A stretch of 64,000 nucleotides of DNA from Microbispora catharanthi (GTDB taxonomy: Bacteria > Actinomycetota > Actinomycetes > Streptosporangiales > Streptosporangiaceae), in contig NZ_VDMA02000004.1 in the NCBI RefSeq assembly GCF_006334915.2, forward strand, positions 62,001 through 126,000. The letters run 5' to 3'. Positions within the stretch are counted from its first letter, which is position 1, and each line of letters opens with the position of its first letter. Positions 54,790 through 63,416 of this stretch are shown here, one piece after another. The position numbers and the translations under genes were made by a program. A model generated the notes under the pieces. It was not told the DNA's origin, ran no database searches, and was given only the letters and a program-made list of their open reading frames with translations.

Positions 54790-56304
54790 TCATTCGCCGT
54801 AGAGGTCGTCGAGATCCACCAAGTGGACGTCATCCCTACGGCTCGCTTCTGCAAGGAGATCCGCCGCGAAGCCGGATTCGCTGAAGACGGCGTACCGCGT
54901 GGCCGAGACGTCGATCTTGCCGATGGAGCGCATGCGCTCTCTGATCTTCTCCAGCCGTCGCAGATCGTGTCCACTGCGCGGCTCCGCGGTGCATTTGGCC
55001 TCACCCAGGAGCCGGACGGCAACTCGGTCTCCACGCGGAGAGGAGTCAGGGTCGAGCATCACCACGTCGACCTGATGGCCACGTTGCCCGTCGGCTCCGG
55101 AACTGATCGTCGTCTGGCCGACCTCGCCCGGCTCGGGGAAGCCCAGCCGGGCCCACCCCTGATCGGCGAGCCAGTCGCGAACGAGGTCCTCGAAGTGCGG
55201 GCCGAGGATATTGCTGCGGAAGACGTCGGCCGAACGCTCCCAGACCAGACGAGATCTGCCGCGGTCAAGCTGGGTGAGGCGGGGCAGGATCACGGCGTGG
55301 GCGAACCGGAGAATCGGTTCGGCGATGTGGTAGCTGGTCTTCCCCGAGAACACGAGGTCCTCCACGCGCCGCACCAGGCCGGTATCCACCAGGGCATCGA
55401 GTGGATGCTTCATGCTCCGCGCGTCGCGGCCCAGGCCGACGGCGATCTTGCCGGGTTTGGTCACGCCTTGGGCGATCTGCCGGAGCACTCCCTGGTAAAG
55501 GGCTCGGTGGCTGATCCGAGGATCCTCTCGCAGTAGTCGATCATGTTCCTGAAACAGCATGGAGGCGGGATTCAGTACGGTTGCGACCACCCACTCGTCC
55601 AGGTCGCCTGGAGAGTGAAATCCTGAGTGGGGATGCACGGCTTCGGAAAGCATCCGATAACCGGGGACTCCTCCCACGATGGCATGCAGCCGCAGGGCCG
55701 TCGGGCGATGCGTGGCGTCCCAGAATCGGGCGGCGACGCGGTGGTCGAAGGGCCGGATAAGCCTGCTGAGCGCCGCTCTTCCATACAGCGGCTTGTCACC
55801 GGAGAGCAGGTTGGCCATCAGGGAGAAGGCCGACCCGCACAACACGATGCGGACGGTGCCACGCCGGTCGCGTTTGTAGCGATCGAAGGCGTTCTGGATG
55901 TAGGACGACAGGGCAGGTGTTCCGGAGAGCAGGTACGAGTACTCGTCGATCACCATGAGCGCCGGTCTGCCGGTCTCCACGGAGCGCCGGGTCATCTGCT
56001 CTACGGCGGCCTCGATCCCGGACTTCCAGTCCTCGAACCTCAGCGGTACGGCCAGGCCGAGCCATTCGGCCATGGAGGCGGCGAAGCTGTCCAACGCCGT
56101 GCGCGGGTCATCCTCCGCGGCCACGTGATAAAGCCCGTCGTACCGCCTCGCCAGGTGATCGAGGAGAAAACTCTTGCCCTGACGACGGTGGCCATAGACC
56201 ACCGCGAGGTTGGGCCCGGGGTCGGGGTTACTGACGAATCGGACCAGTTCGTCCCATTCGATGTCGCGGTCGAAGATCTCGCCGGGCTTGACCTCGTTCG
56301 CCAT
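54790..56304 (-). CDS. AAA ATPase with DUF234/nuclease-like tail
   Basis: A 504-residue protein of the archaeal-type (SSO1545-like) ATPase group. P-loop VVYGHRRQGKSFLLDHL near residue 35, Walker B ALMVIDEYSYLL, an STAND-like helical middle, and a C-terminal restriction-endonuclease-like domain with D...EAK (VDVVMLDPDSS...LLGEAKCTAEP). Its role is unknown; homologues are often mobile-element or defence linked. Composition is visibly lower in GC than its neighbours, with more A/T third positions, suggesting transfer. ATG 56304 is chosen from GGAG 9 bp ahead; a GTG at 56319 is possible. An 11-bp inverted repeat covers the start. Confidence 0.85.
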   Translation of the reverse strand: MANEVKPGEIFDRDIEWDELVRFVSNPDPGPNLAVVYGHRRQGKSFLLDHLARRYDGLYHVAAEDDPRTALDSFAASMAEWLGLAVPLRFEDWKSGIEAAVEQMTRRSVETGRPALMVIDEYSYLLSGTPALSSYIQNAFDRYKRDRRGTVRIVLCGSAFSLMANLLSGDKPLYGRAALSRLIRPFDHRVAARFWDATHRPTALRLHAIVGGVPGYRMLSEAVHPHSGFHSPGDLDEWVVATVLNPASMLFQEHDRLLREDPRISHRALYQGVLRQIAQGVTKPGKIAVGLGRDARSMKHPLDALVDTGLVRRVEDLVFSGKTSYHIAEPILRFAHAVILPRLTQLDRGRSRLVWERSADVFRSNILGPHFEDLVRDWLADQGWARLGFPEPGEVGQTTISSGADGQRGHQVDVVMLDPDSSPRGDRVAVRLLGEAKCTAEPRSGHDLRRLEKIRERMRSIGKIDVSATRYAVFSESGFAADLLAEASRRDDVHLVDLDDLYGE

Positions 56305-56345
56305 CTCATCTAACTCCACTTCGACGAAATGAACTTAGATGAGAT
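56303..56345. promoter_or_regulatory. 11-bp inverted repeat over AAA ATPase start
   Basis: ATCTCATCTAA (56303-56313) and TTAGATGAGAT (56335-56345) are exact reverse complements separated by 21 bp. The left arm contains the ATG; the spacer holds the ribosome site. It could be an operator pair or an mRNA hairpin controlling translation. Confidence 0.6.
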
Positions 56346-56428
56346 TAGCCTTATCGGCTCGAGTCCGGGGCTGAGCTGCGGAAGTGTCCGCCAACGACCC
56401 CTCTGGTGACGGGGGCGGGAGTGGGCGG

Positions 56429-57961
56429 TCAGTCGAAGGTCAGCTCGGTCGTACGGCGGGGCATGAGCAGCAGCGCGGCGACGCTGAGCACGGCCACGAC
56501 GACGAGCGCGATGAAGATGTGGTGGACCGCGTCGTACAGCGCGCCCCGGACGAAGGACGCGGTGGCCGAATGGGCCGCCGCGCCCTGGGCCTTCAGCACC
56601 AGGCTGGTGGCGTCGAGGCTGTCCGGCAGCCGTCCCGCGACGTCGGCGGGCGGGTGGGCGAAGCGGTCCGACAGCGTCGCGTTGGAGATGGCGCCGAGCA
56701 CCGCGGCACCGACGGTGCTGCCGATCGAGCGGCAGAACATGTTGGTCGCGGTGACCACGCCGCGGCGTTCCCAGCCGACGACCGACTGCACGGCGACCAT
56801 CGTGGGGCTGGCCGACAGCCCGAGGCCGACGCCGACGACGAAACAGGCGGCCGCGACCTGCCAGATCATCGCGTTCTGCCCGAGCAGCGCGCACAGCACG
56901 GTGCCGGCCACCACCACGACGATGCCGATCAGCGCGGTGTCGCGGAATCCGATGCGCATGTAGAAACGGCCGGAGAACGTCGCGGCGAGGGGCCAGCCGA
57001 CGGTGAGCGCGGCCAGGGCGAAGCCCGCCACCAGCGCGCCGGTGCCCAGCACGCCCTGCGCGTACGTCGGGACGTACGAGGTGAGCCCGATCGTGAGGGC
57101 ACCGATGCCGAGGGAGGTCAGGTTGCCGCCGGTCAGCGTGCGGCGGCGGAACACCCACAGAGGCAGCACCGGCTCGGCCGCGCGACGCTCCACGAGCACG
57201 AAGGCGGCGATCAGAAGGAGGCCCGCCGCGAAGATCAGCAGGCTGGGCGCCGAGTTCCAGTCCCAGGCGACGCCGCCCTCCAGCAGGCCGAGGATGAGCA
57301 GCGAGGAGCCGCCGGTGAGCAGCACGGCGCCCGTGTAGTCGATCCGGTGGGAGCCCCGCTGCACCTGCTCCTTGAAGCGCCGGGCCAGCATCCAGGCGGC
57401 CACCGCGCCGAGCGGCAGGTTGATGAAGAAGATCCAGCGCCAGGAGACGTACTCGGAGAACACGCCGCCGAGCGTCGGGCCGACCACCGCGGAGATGCCC
57501 CACACGCTGGCGAGGTAGCCCTGGACGCGGGCCCGCTCCTCGACCGTGTACAGGTCGCCGGCCATCGTCATGCTGATCGGCTGCACCGCCCCGGCCCCGA
57601 TGCCCTGGATCGCGCGGAAGGCGATCAGCGCGGGCATGCTCCAGGCCACCCCGCACAGCACCGACCCGAGCAGGAACGCCCCGATGCCGAAGAACATCAC
57701 CGGCTTGCGCCCGAACACGTCGGCGAGCTTGCCGTAGATGGGCACGGTCACGGCCTGCGTGAGCAGGTAGATCGAGAACAGCCAGGGAAACTGGGAGAAC
57801 CCGCCGAGGTCGGTGACGACGGACGGCACCGCGGTGGCGATGATCGTGCTGTCCAGCGCCACCAGAGCGGTGCAGAGCATGATGGCGGCGAGCACGGGAC
57901 CGCGCTCCGACCGTAGCCCGATGCCTTTCGATGCCGTCGTCGTGGTCGACTTCGTGGTCAC
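56429..57961 (-). CDS. DHA2-type MFS drug exporter (14 TM)
   Basis: A 510-residue EmrB/QacA-family proton-drug antiporter with 14 helices. ALVALDSTIIATAVPSVVTDLGG (motif D1), GKLADVFGRKPVMFFGI (motif A), RAIQGIGAGAVQPISMTMAGDL (motif B) and GYLASVWGISAVVGPTLGGVFSEYVSWRWIFFINLPLG (motif C) are complete. GTG 57961 follows GGGGAGCC. Substrates unknown; no adjacent TetR regulator. Confidence 0.92.
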   Translation of the reverse strand: MTTKSTTTTASKGIGLRSERGPVLAAIMLCTALVALDSTIIATAVPSVVTDLGGFSQFPWLFSIYLLTQAVTVPIYGKLADVFGRKPVMFFGIGAFLLGSVLCGVAWSMPALIAFRAIQGIGAGAVQPISMTMAGDLYTVEERARVQGYLASVWGISAVVGPTLGGVFSEYVSWRWIFFINLPLGAVAAWMLARRFKEQVQRGSHRIDYTGAVLLTGGSSLLILGLLEGGVAWDWNSAPSLLIFAAGLLLIAAFVLVERRAAEPVLPLWVFRRRTLTGGNLTSLGIGALTIGLTSYVPTYAQGVLGTGALVAGFALAALTVGWPLAATFSGRFYMRIGFRDTALIGIVVVVAGTVLCALLGQNAMIWQVAAACFVVGVGLGLSASPTMVAVQSVVGWERRGVVTATNMFCRSIGSTVGAAVLGAISNATLSDRFAHPPADVAGRLPDSLDATSLVLKAQGAAAHSATASFVRGALYDAVHHIFIALVVVAVLSVAALLLMPRRTTELTFD

Positions 57962-58134
57962 GTGAGAGGCTCCCCTGTCCGGCGTGCACGTACGCGGGAC
58001 CCGCTCGCCCGAAGGCGGGAGGGTCCCGGAACAGGGCAACTATCGCAAACCGCCCGGCATTCCTTTCCTGCCGTGGCGAGGCAGGATCACGGACCGGTGG
58101 GCGAACTCCGCGCGACCGCCCGTCTTCCACGGCG

Positions 58135-58794
58135 TCAGCCGCGGCGCTGGGTCTCTTCCAGGTAGCGCAGGACGGCCGTGACCCTCCGGTCCGCCCGGTC
58201 GGTGGGCGCCAGGTCGAGCTTGGCGAAGATGCTGCGGATGTGCTTGTGCACGGCGCCTTCGCTGATGAACAGCCGCTCGGAGACGGCGGTGTTGCCCAGC
58301 CCCTCGGCCATCAGGGCGAGCACGTCGCGTTCCCGGGCGGTCAGCCGCTCCAGCCCGCTGTCGGAGCGGGTGCGGGTGAGCAGCTGTGCGACGACCTCGG
58401 GGTCGATGGCCGTGCCTCCGGCGGCCACCCGGTGCAGGGCGTCGAGGAACTCGCCGACGCGGCCGACTCTCTCCTTGAGCAGATATCCGAGCCGATCGGT
58501 TCCGGCGGCGAGCAGTTCGGTGGCGAACGCCTGCTCGACGTAGGCGGACAGCACGAGCACCGCCAGGCCGGGCTGACGGCGCCTGGCCTCCACGGCCGCG
58601 GCGATGCCCTCGGTGGTGTGGGTCGGAGGCATCCGGACGTCGACGATGGCCACATCGGGCCGATGGGCGTCGACGGCCGTCAGGAAGGTGTCCGGGGAGT
58701 CGGTCGTGGCCACCACGTCCAGAGACTCCGCGCGCAGCAGCAGCGCGACCCCCTCACGTAGCAGCGGGTCGTCCTCGGCTATCACGATCCGCAC
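58135..58794 (-). CDS. LuxR-type response regulator
   Basis: A 219-residue NarL-family response regulator. Receiver (1-125): VIAEDDPLLREGVALLL, Asp in VAIVDVRMPPTHTTEG, Thr/Ser and Lys in GYLLKERVG. LuxR HTH (about 150-210): LTARERDVLALMAEGLGNTAVSERLFISEGAVHKHIRSIFAKL. ATG 58794 overlaps the histidine kinase stop by 13 bp. Confidence 0.93.
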   Translation of the reverse strand: MRIVIAEDDPLLREGVALLLRAESLDVVATTDSPDTFLTAVDAHRPDVAIVDVRMPPTHTTEGIAAAVEARRRQPGLAVLVLSAYVEQAFATELLAAGTDRLGYLLKERVGRVGEFLDALHRVAAGGTAIDPEVVAQLLTRTRSDSGLERLTARERDVLALMAEGLGNTAVSERLFISEGAVHKHIRSIFAKLDLAPTDRADRRVTAVLRYLEETQRRG

Positions 58795-60056
58795 GGCAAC
58801 TCCACGTCGAGGGTGGTGGGCCCACCAGGTGGGCTGGTCAGGGTGAGACGCCCGTCGTGCGCCTCGATCCGGCTACGCATGCCGGTGAGCCCGGAGCCGT
58901 GCCGTTCGTCCGCGCCGCCGACGCCGTCATCCTCGATCCGCAGGGACAACATGCCGCCCTCACGCCGTACGGTCACCGTGGCGTTCCTGGCCCGGCTGTG
59001 CCTGGAGATGTTGGTGAGCGCCTCGGCGCTCACGAAGTAGGCGGTGGCCTCGATGGAGGCGGCGCACCTGCCGAGCGCGTCGACGTCGACCCGGCAGGGC
59101 ACCCCGCAGTTCGCCGCGAGCCCGGCGAGCGCGTCGGCGAGCCCCCGGTCGGCCAGCACGGGCGGCAGGATGCTGCGGACGACCGTCCGGAGCTCGGCCA
59201 GTGCCTGCTCGGCGGTCTCCTGGGCGCGTTCGAGCATGTCCTGCGCGCCCGGCCGGTTCTGGGCCAGCGCGCGGCGGGCCGCGCCGAGCAGCACGGTGAC
59301 GGCGACCAGCCGGTTCTGCGCCCCGTCGTGCAGTGAGCGTTCGATCCGCCGCAACTCCGCGGCGTGGGCGTCCAGCGCCGCCGCGCGGGTGGCCGACAAC
59401 TGTGCGACGCGCAGGGACAGGTCCATGTCCGCGGTGGGCGCCAGGAGCCGGCGTCCCGGCCACGCCTGCAACCGGGCCATTCCCGTCCCGAGGACCAGGA
59501 AGCAGACGGCCAGCCCCACGCCGAGGAGCGCGACCGCCCAGGCGTCGGCGTCGTCGTGCACGTCCCAGAACACCAGGGTCGGGGCGGGGTCCTCCACGGG
59601 CAGCGCCCGCCACCACAGCGGGTACGTGATGTCCTGCACGGCGTCCACCACCAGGGTCACCGCCGCCAGGCCGAGGAACAGGCCCATCGTGCCGTGCACG
59701 AGGAGCCAGTACAGCTCCCGGCGGACGGCCGGATCGGCGACAGCGGCGCGTACGCCGGCCGGCGCGGGCCCCGGACCGACGATCTCCGGCCCCCAGCGGG
59801 ACAACCGGCCGCGCTCCCGCTCGGCCACGGACCGAACGACACGCGGCACGGTGGGTGCCAGGAGCAGGCCCAGGCCGATCACACTGGTGAGCCCGACCAG
59901 GACGAGCCACAACAGACCGGCGAACGCCAGCAGCGCGGTGCCGAGACCGCCGACGAGGTGTTCGAGGGCGTCGAAGACGCCACGGGCGCGTGCGGCGACA
60001 CCCCTCCGGCCGCCTCGCCGGGTGCCGGCCGGCTTCCGCTGGCGTGCCGCCATCAT
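58782..60056 (-). CDS. sensor histidine kinase (HisKA_3)
   Basis: A 424-residue kinase. Two membrane hairpins (about 30-70 and 110-200) with a sensor-domain layout, H-box AAELRRIERSLHDGAQNRLVAVTVLLG, and HATPase with ALTNISRHSRARNATV and HGSGLTGMRSRIEAHDG. ATG 60056 follows GAGGGGGTGC. It forms a two-component pair with the regulator downstream and is preceded by a CPBP protein gene, so it may respond to envelope stress or an antimicrobial. Confidence 0.9.
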   Translation of the reverse strand: MMAARQRKPAGTRRGGRRGVAARARGVFDALEHLVGGLGTALLAFAGLLWLVLVGLTSVIGLGLLLAPTVPRVVRSVAERERGRLSRWGPEIVGPGPAPAGVRAAVADPAVRRELYWLLVHGTMGLFLGLAAVTLVVDAVQDITYPLWWRALPVEDPAPTLVFWDVHDDADAWAVALLGVGLAVCFLVLGTGMARLQAWPGRRLLAPTADMDLSLRVAQLSATRAAALDAHAAELRRIERSLHDGAQNRLVAVTVLLGAARRALAQNRPGAQDMLERAQETAEQALAELRTVVRSILPPVLADRGLADALAGLAANCGVPCRVDVDALGRCAASIEATAYFVSAEALTNISRHSRARNATVTVRREGGMLSLRIEDDGVGGADERHGSGLTGMRSRIEAHDGRLTLTSPPGGPTTLDVELPCGS

Positions 60057-60130
60057 GCACCCCCTCGGGCCAACGATCTTAGGGTCTTTTCGCGGCATAT
60101 GTGCCATGCCCCGTCTTCCGGCGCGGTGGT

Positions 60131-61060
60131 TCAGCGCTGCGGGGTGAGCTCCGGCGCGGGTTCCTCGACCGGACGGTAGCCGAGGCGGCCGCGGGTCGCG
60201 ACGAGCACGAGGACCGCCGCCGTGGTGGCCGCGAGCAGGGTGACATGGCTCGCGTGCTCGGGGGTGTCGATCGACGGGAACATGTTCGAGTAGACGATCG
60301 ACATGAAGTTGTTGACGCTGACGTGCAGCAGCATGATCAGCGGCAGGCTCTGGCCGGTCCGGTTGAAGACCCAGGTGACGACCACGCTGAAGACGGTGGC
60401 GAAGGCGATGAACTCGCCGACCCTCATCCAGGTGACGTCCGGCCACCCGCCCCACTGGCTCAGGAACAGCGGCAGGTGCCAGACGCCCCACAGCGGGCCG
60501 AGGATGACGGTGGCTCCCAGCGGGCCGAACTTGCGCTGCATGCGGGGCAGGGCGAAGTCGCGCCAGCCGGGCTCTTCGGCCAGACCGGTGGTGACCATCT
60601 GGAGCAGCAGGCCGGGCACGTAGGCGACCAGCGCGGCGACGGGCGGCATGTGGATGTCTTCGCCGGAGAGCGCGAGACCGGTGACGATGATGACGGCGGG
60701 GACGCCGAGGGCGGTCGCGAGGTACGAGGCCCAGCCGATCCGCCACTTGGTCATCCGCCCGACCCACCGGCGGACGCCTTCCTTGCCGTCCGCGACCCTG
60801 GTCACGATGTACGCGGCGAAGATAGGACCGAGGTAGGCGCCGGGGAGAACGCCGGCGAACTGGGTCGTACCGAGCAGCGAGGGGAAATCGAAGTCCCAGA
60901 CCCCCAGGCCGTTGTTCGAGAGGACGTAGGGTAACCAGGCCGCCCAGCTCATGAGGTTGGCCAGGGCGAAGAAGCTGATCAGCGGACGGCGGCGGATGAA
61001 GCCCCGGATCCCGGTCTCGCTCGTGTGGTGCCCGGCCTCCGGCCGGCTGTCGACTGCCAT
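60131..61060 (-). CDS. CPBP family intramembrane glutamic endopeptidase
   Basis: A 309-residue membrane protein with about eight helices. The CPBP/Abi motifs are present: EEPGWRDFALPRMQ (E-E-x3-R), GVWHLPLFL (H) and LLHVSVNNF (H/N). Relatives cleave CAAX-type or other membrane peptides or give bacteriocin immunity. ATG 61060 follows GGAGAGAG. It lies upstream of the two-component pair on the same strand, 74 bp from the kinase start. Confidence 0.87.
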   Translation of the reverse strand: MAVDSRPEAGHHTSETGIRGFIRRRPLISFFALANLMSWAAWLPYVLSNNGLGVWDFDFPSLLGTTQFAGVLPGAYLGPIFAAYIVTRVADGKEGVRRWVGRMTKWRIGWASYLATALGVPAVIIVTGLALSGEDIHMPPVAALVAYVPGLLLQMVTTGLAEEPGWRDFALPRMQRKFGPLGATVILGPLWGVWHLPLFLSQWGGWPDVTWMRVGEFIAFATVFSVVVTWVFNRTGQSLPLIMLLHVSVNNFMSIVYSNMFPSIDTPEHASHVTLLAATTAAVLVLVATRGRLGYRPVEEPAPELTPQR

Positions 61061-61217
61061 TTCACTCTCTCCTGTGGGAGCGCTCGACTGACAGTGATCA
61101 GCACATCAGCCGCGGGCCCTCCCGGTCGCTCCCGCGTGCTGCCCAATGGAGGTACAGCCAGGGGTACCAAGCGGAGAACGAGCAGGTCAGAGTATGGCCA
61201 GGAGCAAGCCGGAGGCG

Positions 61218-61251
61218 GCCGTCCAGGGCCGTGACGAGCCCTGGACGGCCT
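61218..61251 (-). terminator. strong hairpin after glycosyltransferase gene
   Basis: GGCCGTCCAGGGC (61218-61230) and GCCCTGGACGGCC (61239-61251) make a perfect 13-bp stem with an 8-base loop, 20 bp beyond the stop. The rest of the 61061-61270 gap holds the CPBP promoter region. Confidence 0.75.
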
Positions 61252-61270
61252 GCTCCCACAGGAGCACGGG

Positions 61271-63349
61271 TCAGATGAGGACGTGCGGTTCGGGGTTGCC
61301 GGCGAAGCAGAACTGGGCGTTGCGGGTCAGCTTGTAGTCCGCCGCCTGCCAGGTGTGGGCGGTGGCGTCCGAGCCGCGCATGTAGATGAAGTTGTACCGG
61401 TCGGCCGAGTAGATCCGGACACCTTCCTCCTTGCAGCGCCGCACGAGCCGGGTGTCCTCGCCCGCGTTGACCGCCTCGAACGGGAACGCCCGCAGCAGGT
61501 CGGTCCTGGCCAGGATCGTCGCCCCCTGGATGAGGTGGGCGTAGCGGTGCTCCAGCCCGGGCAGGCGGAAGATCGTAACGTCCTGGTCGGGGAAGTACGT
61601 GTAGTGGGCGCCCTTGCCGACCATCTCGGCGTCGGCGTAGTCGAAGGCGCGGACCAGGTCCGACAGGTAGTGCTCGCCGTAGATGTTGTCGTCGTCCATC
61701 TTGGAGATCAGCTCGCCCTCGGCATGGGCGATGCCGTGGTTGAGCACCTCGCCGAGGGTCCAGGACGGGTCGGCGGTCAGCACCTTGACGGCCGGGATGC
61801 CCGCCGCGAGGGCCTTGTCGCGCACGACCGCCGGGTCTTCCGACAGACCGTGCATGACCAGCACGAGCTCCAGGTTGCGGTGCCGCTGCCGCGCCACCTG
61901 GCTGATCGCGTGTTCGAGCTGGCCGGCCCGGTTGGTCGGCAGCACCACGGAGATCGACCGCGACCGCGGGACGACCGGCAGGCCGAGGTCGGTGAGGATC
62001 TGGTCGACCCGGTGGGAGAACAGGTGCTTGTCGAACACCTCGCGCATCGCCAGGTGGCCCTGGCGCGCCCGCAGCTCGGGGCTGTTGATCAGGTAGATCG
62101 CCCGGTTGTACGCCTCCTCCTGCGAGTGCGCGACCGGGATGAGCGGGCCGAACGTCTCCTCGATGGCCCGCGACCATCCCGACAGCACCGTGGTCGAGCA
62201 GGCCGACAGCTCGAAGACCCGGCGCGCGCACATGGTCGGCGAGTCGATCACCGAGTTCACGTTCAGGAAGACCTTGTACATCTTGTACGCGGCCAGCATC
62301 TGCTCGTACGGCAGTTCGCCGACGATGTGGGGGCGGTACTCCTCCGGCCAGGCGTACTTGTCGGCCACCGAGGCGTTCCTGGCGTAGATGTGCAGGCCGA
62401 GCGGGCGCACGGGCGCGAGGATCGTCTCCATCTGCTCGCGCCGCTCGGGGTGCTTGTCGCGGAAGTACATCCCCGCGAAGACCACGTCGTACGGCCGGCC
62501 CTGCTTGGTCTGGATCGGGTTGTGGATCCGGGGCTGGGCGGCGAACTGCAGCACGCCGACACGGTCATGACCCAGCATCTCGCGATATTTCGGGATCATG
62601 TCGCCGTCGCACGTGTACACGTAGTCGAACAGCTTGGCCGTGTCGATGAAAAAGTCGAAGTTGGGCGGGTCCTCCTTGTTCCAGAAGACCGTGGGGATGC
62701 CCTCCTCGCGGCACCAGGCGATCAGGTCGCGCAGCTCCTGCTTCGGCGCGTTGGTCCCGGTCATCTGGTAGCGCCAGCGGCCCTGGTTGCCGTGCCAGGC
62801 CGACTCGCAGAACAGCATCTCGGGGCGCTTCTCGGCGAAGACCTCGCGCCAGTCCTGCAGCCCGAACTCGATCTGGTCCCACTCGTACTTGAACGCCATG
62901 CGGGAGAAGTCGTCGAGGATCACCGCGACCCGCAGGTCCGGCCGTACGACCGGGCCGTCCGGCCACTTGAGGCCCGGGATCTTGACCTCGGGGCCCCGCG
63001 CCTCGGCGGCGGCGGCGACCTCGATGGCGGAGGGCGGCGCCTTCGGCGCCTTCTTGCCGTCCTTCATCGCCTTGCTGAGGTCGCGGGGCAGCCGGACGAT
63101 CTTCTTGGGCTTCGACGCGTTCGTCAGCACCTGCGCGACCCGGTAGGGCTTCTGGGTCTGGGTGGCCTGGAGCCTCCAGAGGGCGTAGTCCGCACGGGCC
63201 TCCTGGTAGGCGAGCCGGTTCTCCAGGTCGCGGATCCGCTGCTCGTACTGCTCGACGTGCTTGCGCTCCTCGGGCAGCCAGTTCACCGGCCCCAGTCGCT
63301 GGAAACGCGGGCCTTCCGAGGCCTCAGGAGTCTCGTCGGTCTCAGCCAT
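61271..63349 (-). CDS. two-domain glycosyltransferase (CgeB-like + GT2)
   Basis: A 692-residue soluble enzyme. N-terminal coiled coil (about 28-60, ERKHVEQYEQRIRDLENRLAYQEARA), a CgeB/GT4-like domain (about 135-455; VVFAGMYFRDKHPERREQMETIL, GELPYEQMLAAYKMYKVFLNVNSV, ARRVFELSACSTTVLS), then a GT-A fold GT2 domain (about 463-692) with the metal-binding KMDDDNIYG and HLIQGATILARTDLLR. Such chimeras build surface or spore polysaccharide. No other polysaccharide gene is in view. ATG 63349 follows GGGGGAGAGG. Confidence 0.88.
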   Translation of the reverse strand: MAETDETPEASEGPRFQRLGPVNWLPEERKHVEQYEQRIRDLENRLAYQEARADYALWRLQATQTQKPYRVAQVLTNASKPKKIVRLPRDLSKAMKDGKKAPKAPPSAIEVAAAAEARGPEVKIPGLKWPDGPVVRPDLRVAVILDDFSRMAFKYEWDQIEFGLQDWREVFAEKRPEMLFCESAWHGNQGRWRYQMTGTNAPKQELRDLIAWCREEGIPTVFWNKEDPPNFDFFIDTAKLFDYVYTCDGDMIPKYREMLGHDRVGVLQFAAQPRIHNPIQTKQGRPYDVVFAGMYFRDKHPERREQMETILAPVRPLGLHIYARNASVADKYAWPEEYRPHIVGELPYEQMLAAYKMYKVFLNVNSVIDSPTMCARRVFELSACSTTVLSGWSRAIEETFGPLIPVAHSQEEAYNRAIYLINSPELRARQGHLAMREVFDKHLFSHRVDQILTDLGLPVVPRSRSISVVLPTNRAGQLEHAISQVARQRHRNLELVLVMHGLSEDPAVVRDKALAAGIPAVKVLTADPSWTLGEVLNHGIAHAEGELISKMDDDNIYGEHYLSDLVRAFDYADAEMVGKGAHYTYFPDQDVTIFRLPGLEHRYAHLIQGATILARTDLLRAFPFEAVNAGEDTRLVRRCKEEGVRIYSADRYNFIYMRGSDATAHTWQAADYKLTRNAQFCFAGNPEPHVLI

Positions 63350-63416
63350 GCCTCTCCCCCTTACGGACAAGCCATCGTAAAGGGGCTGCAGAGACCTTTG
63401 TGCCGATATAGGGGAT

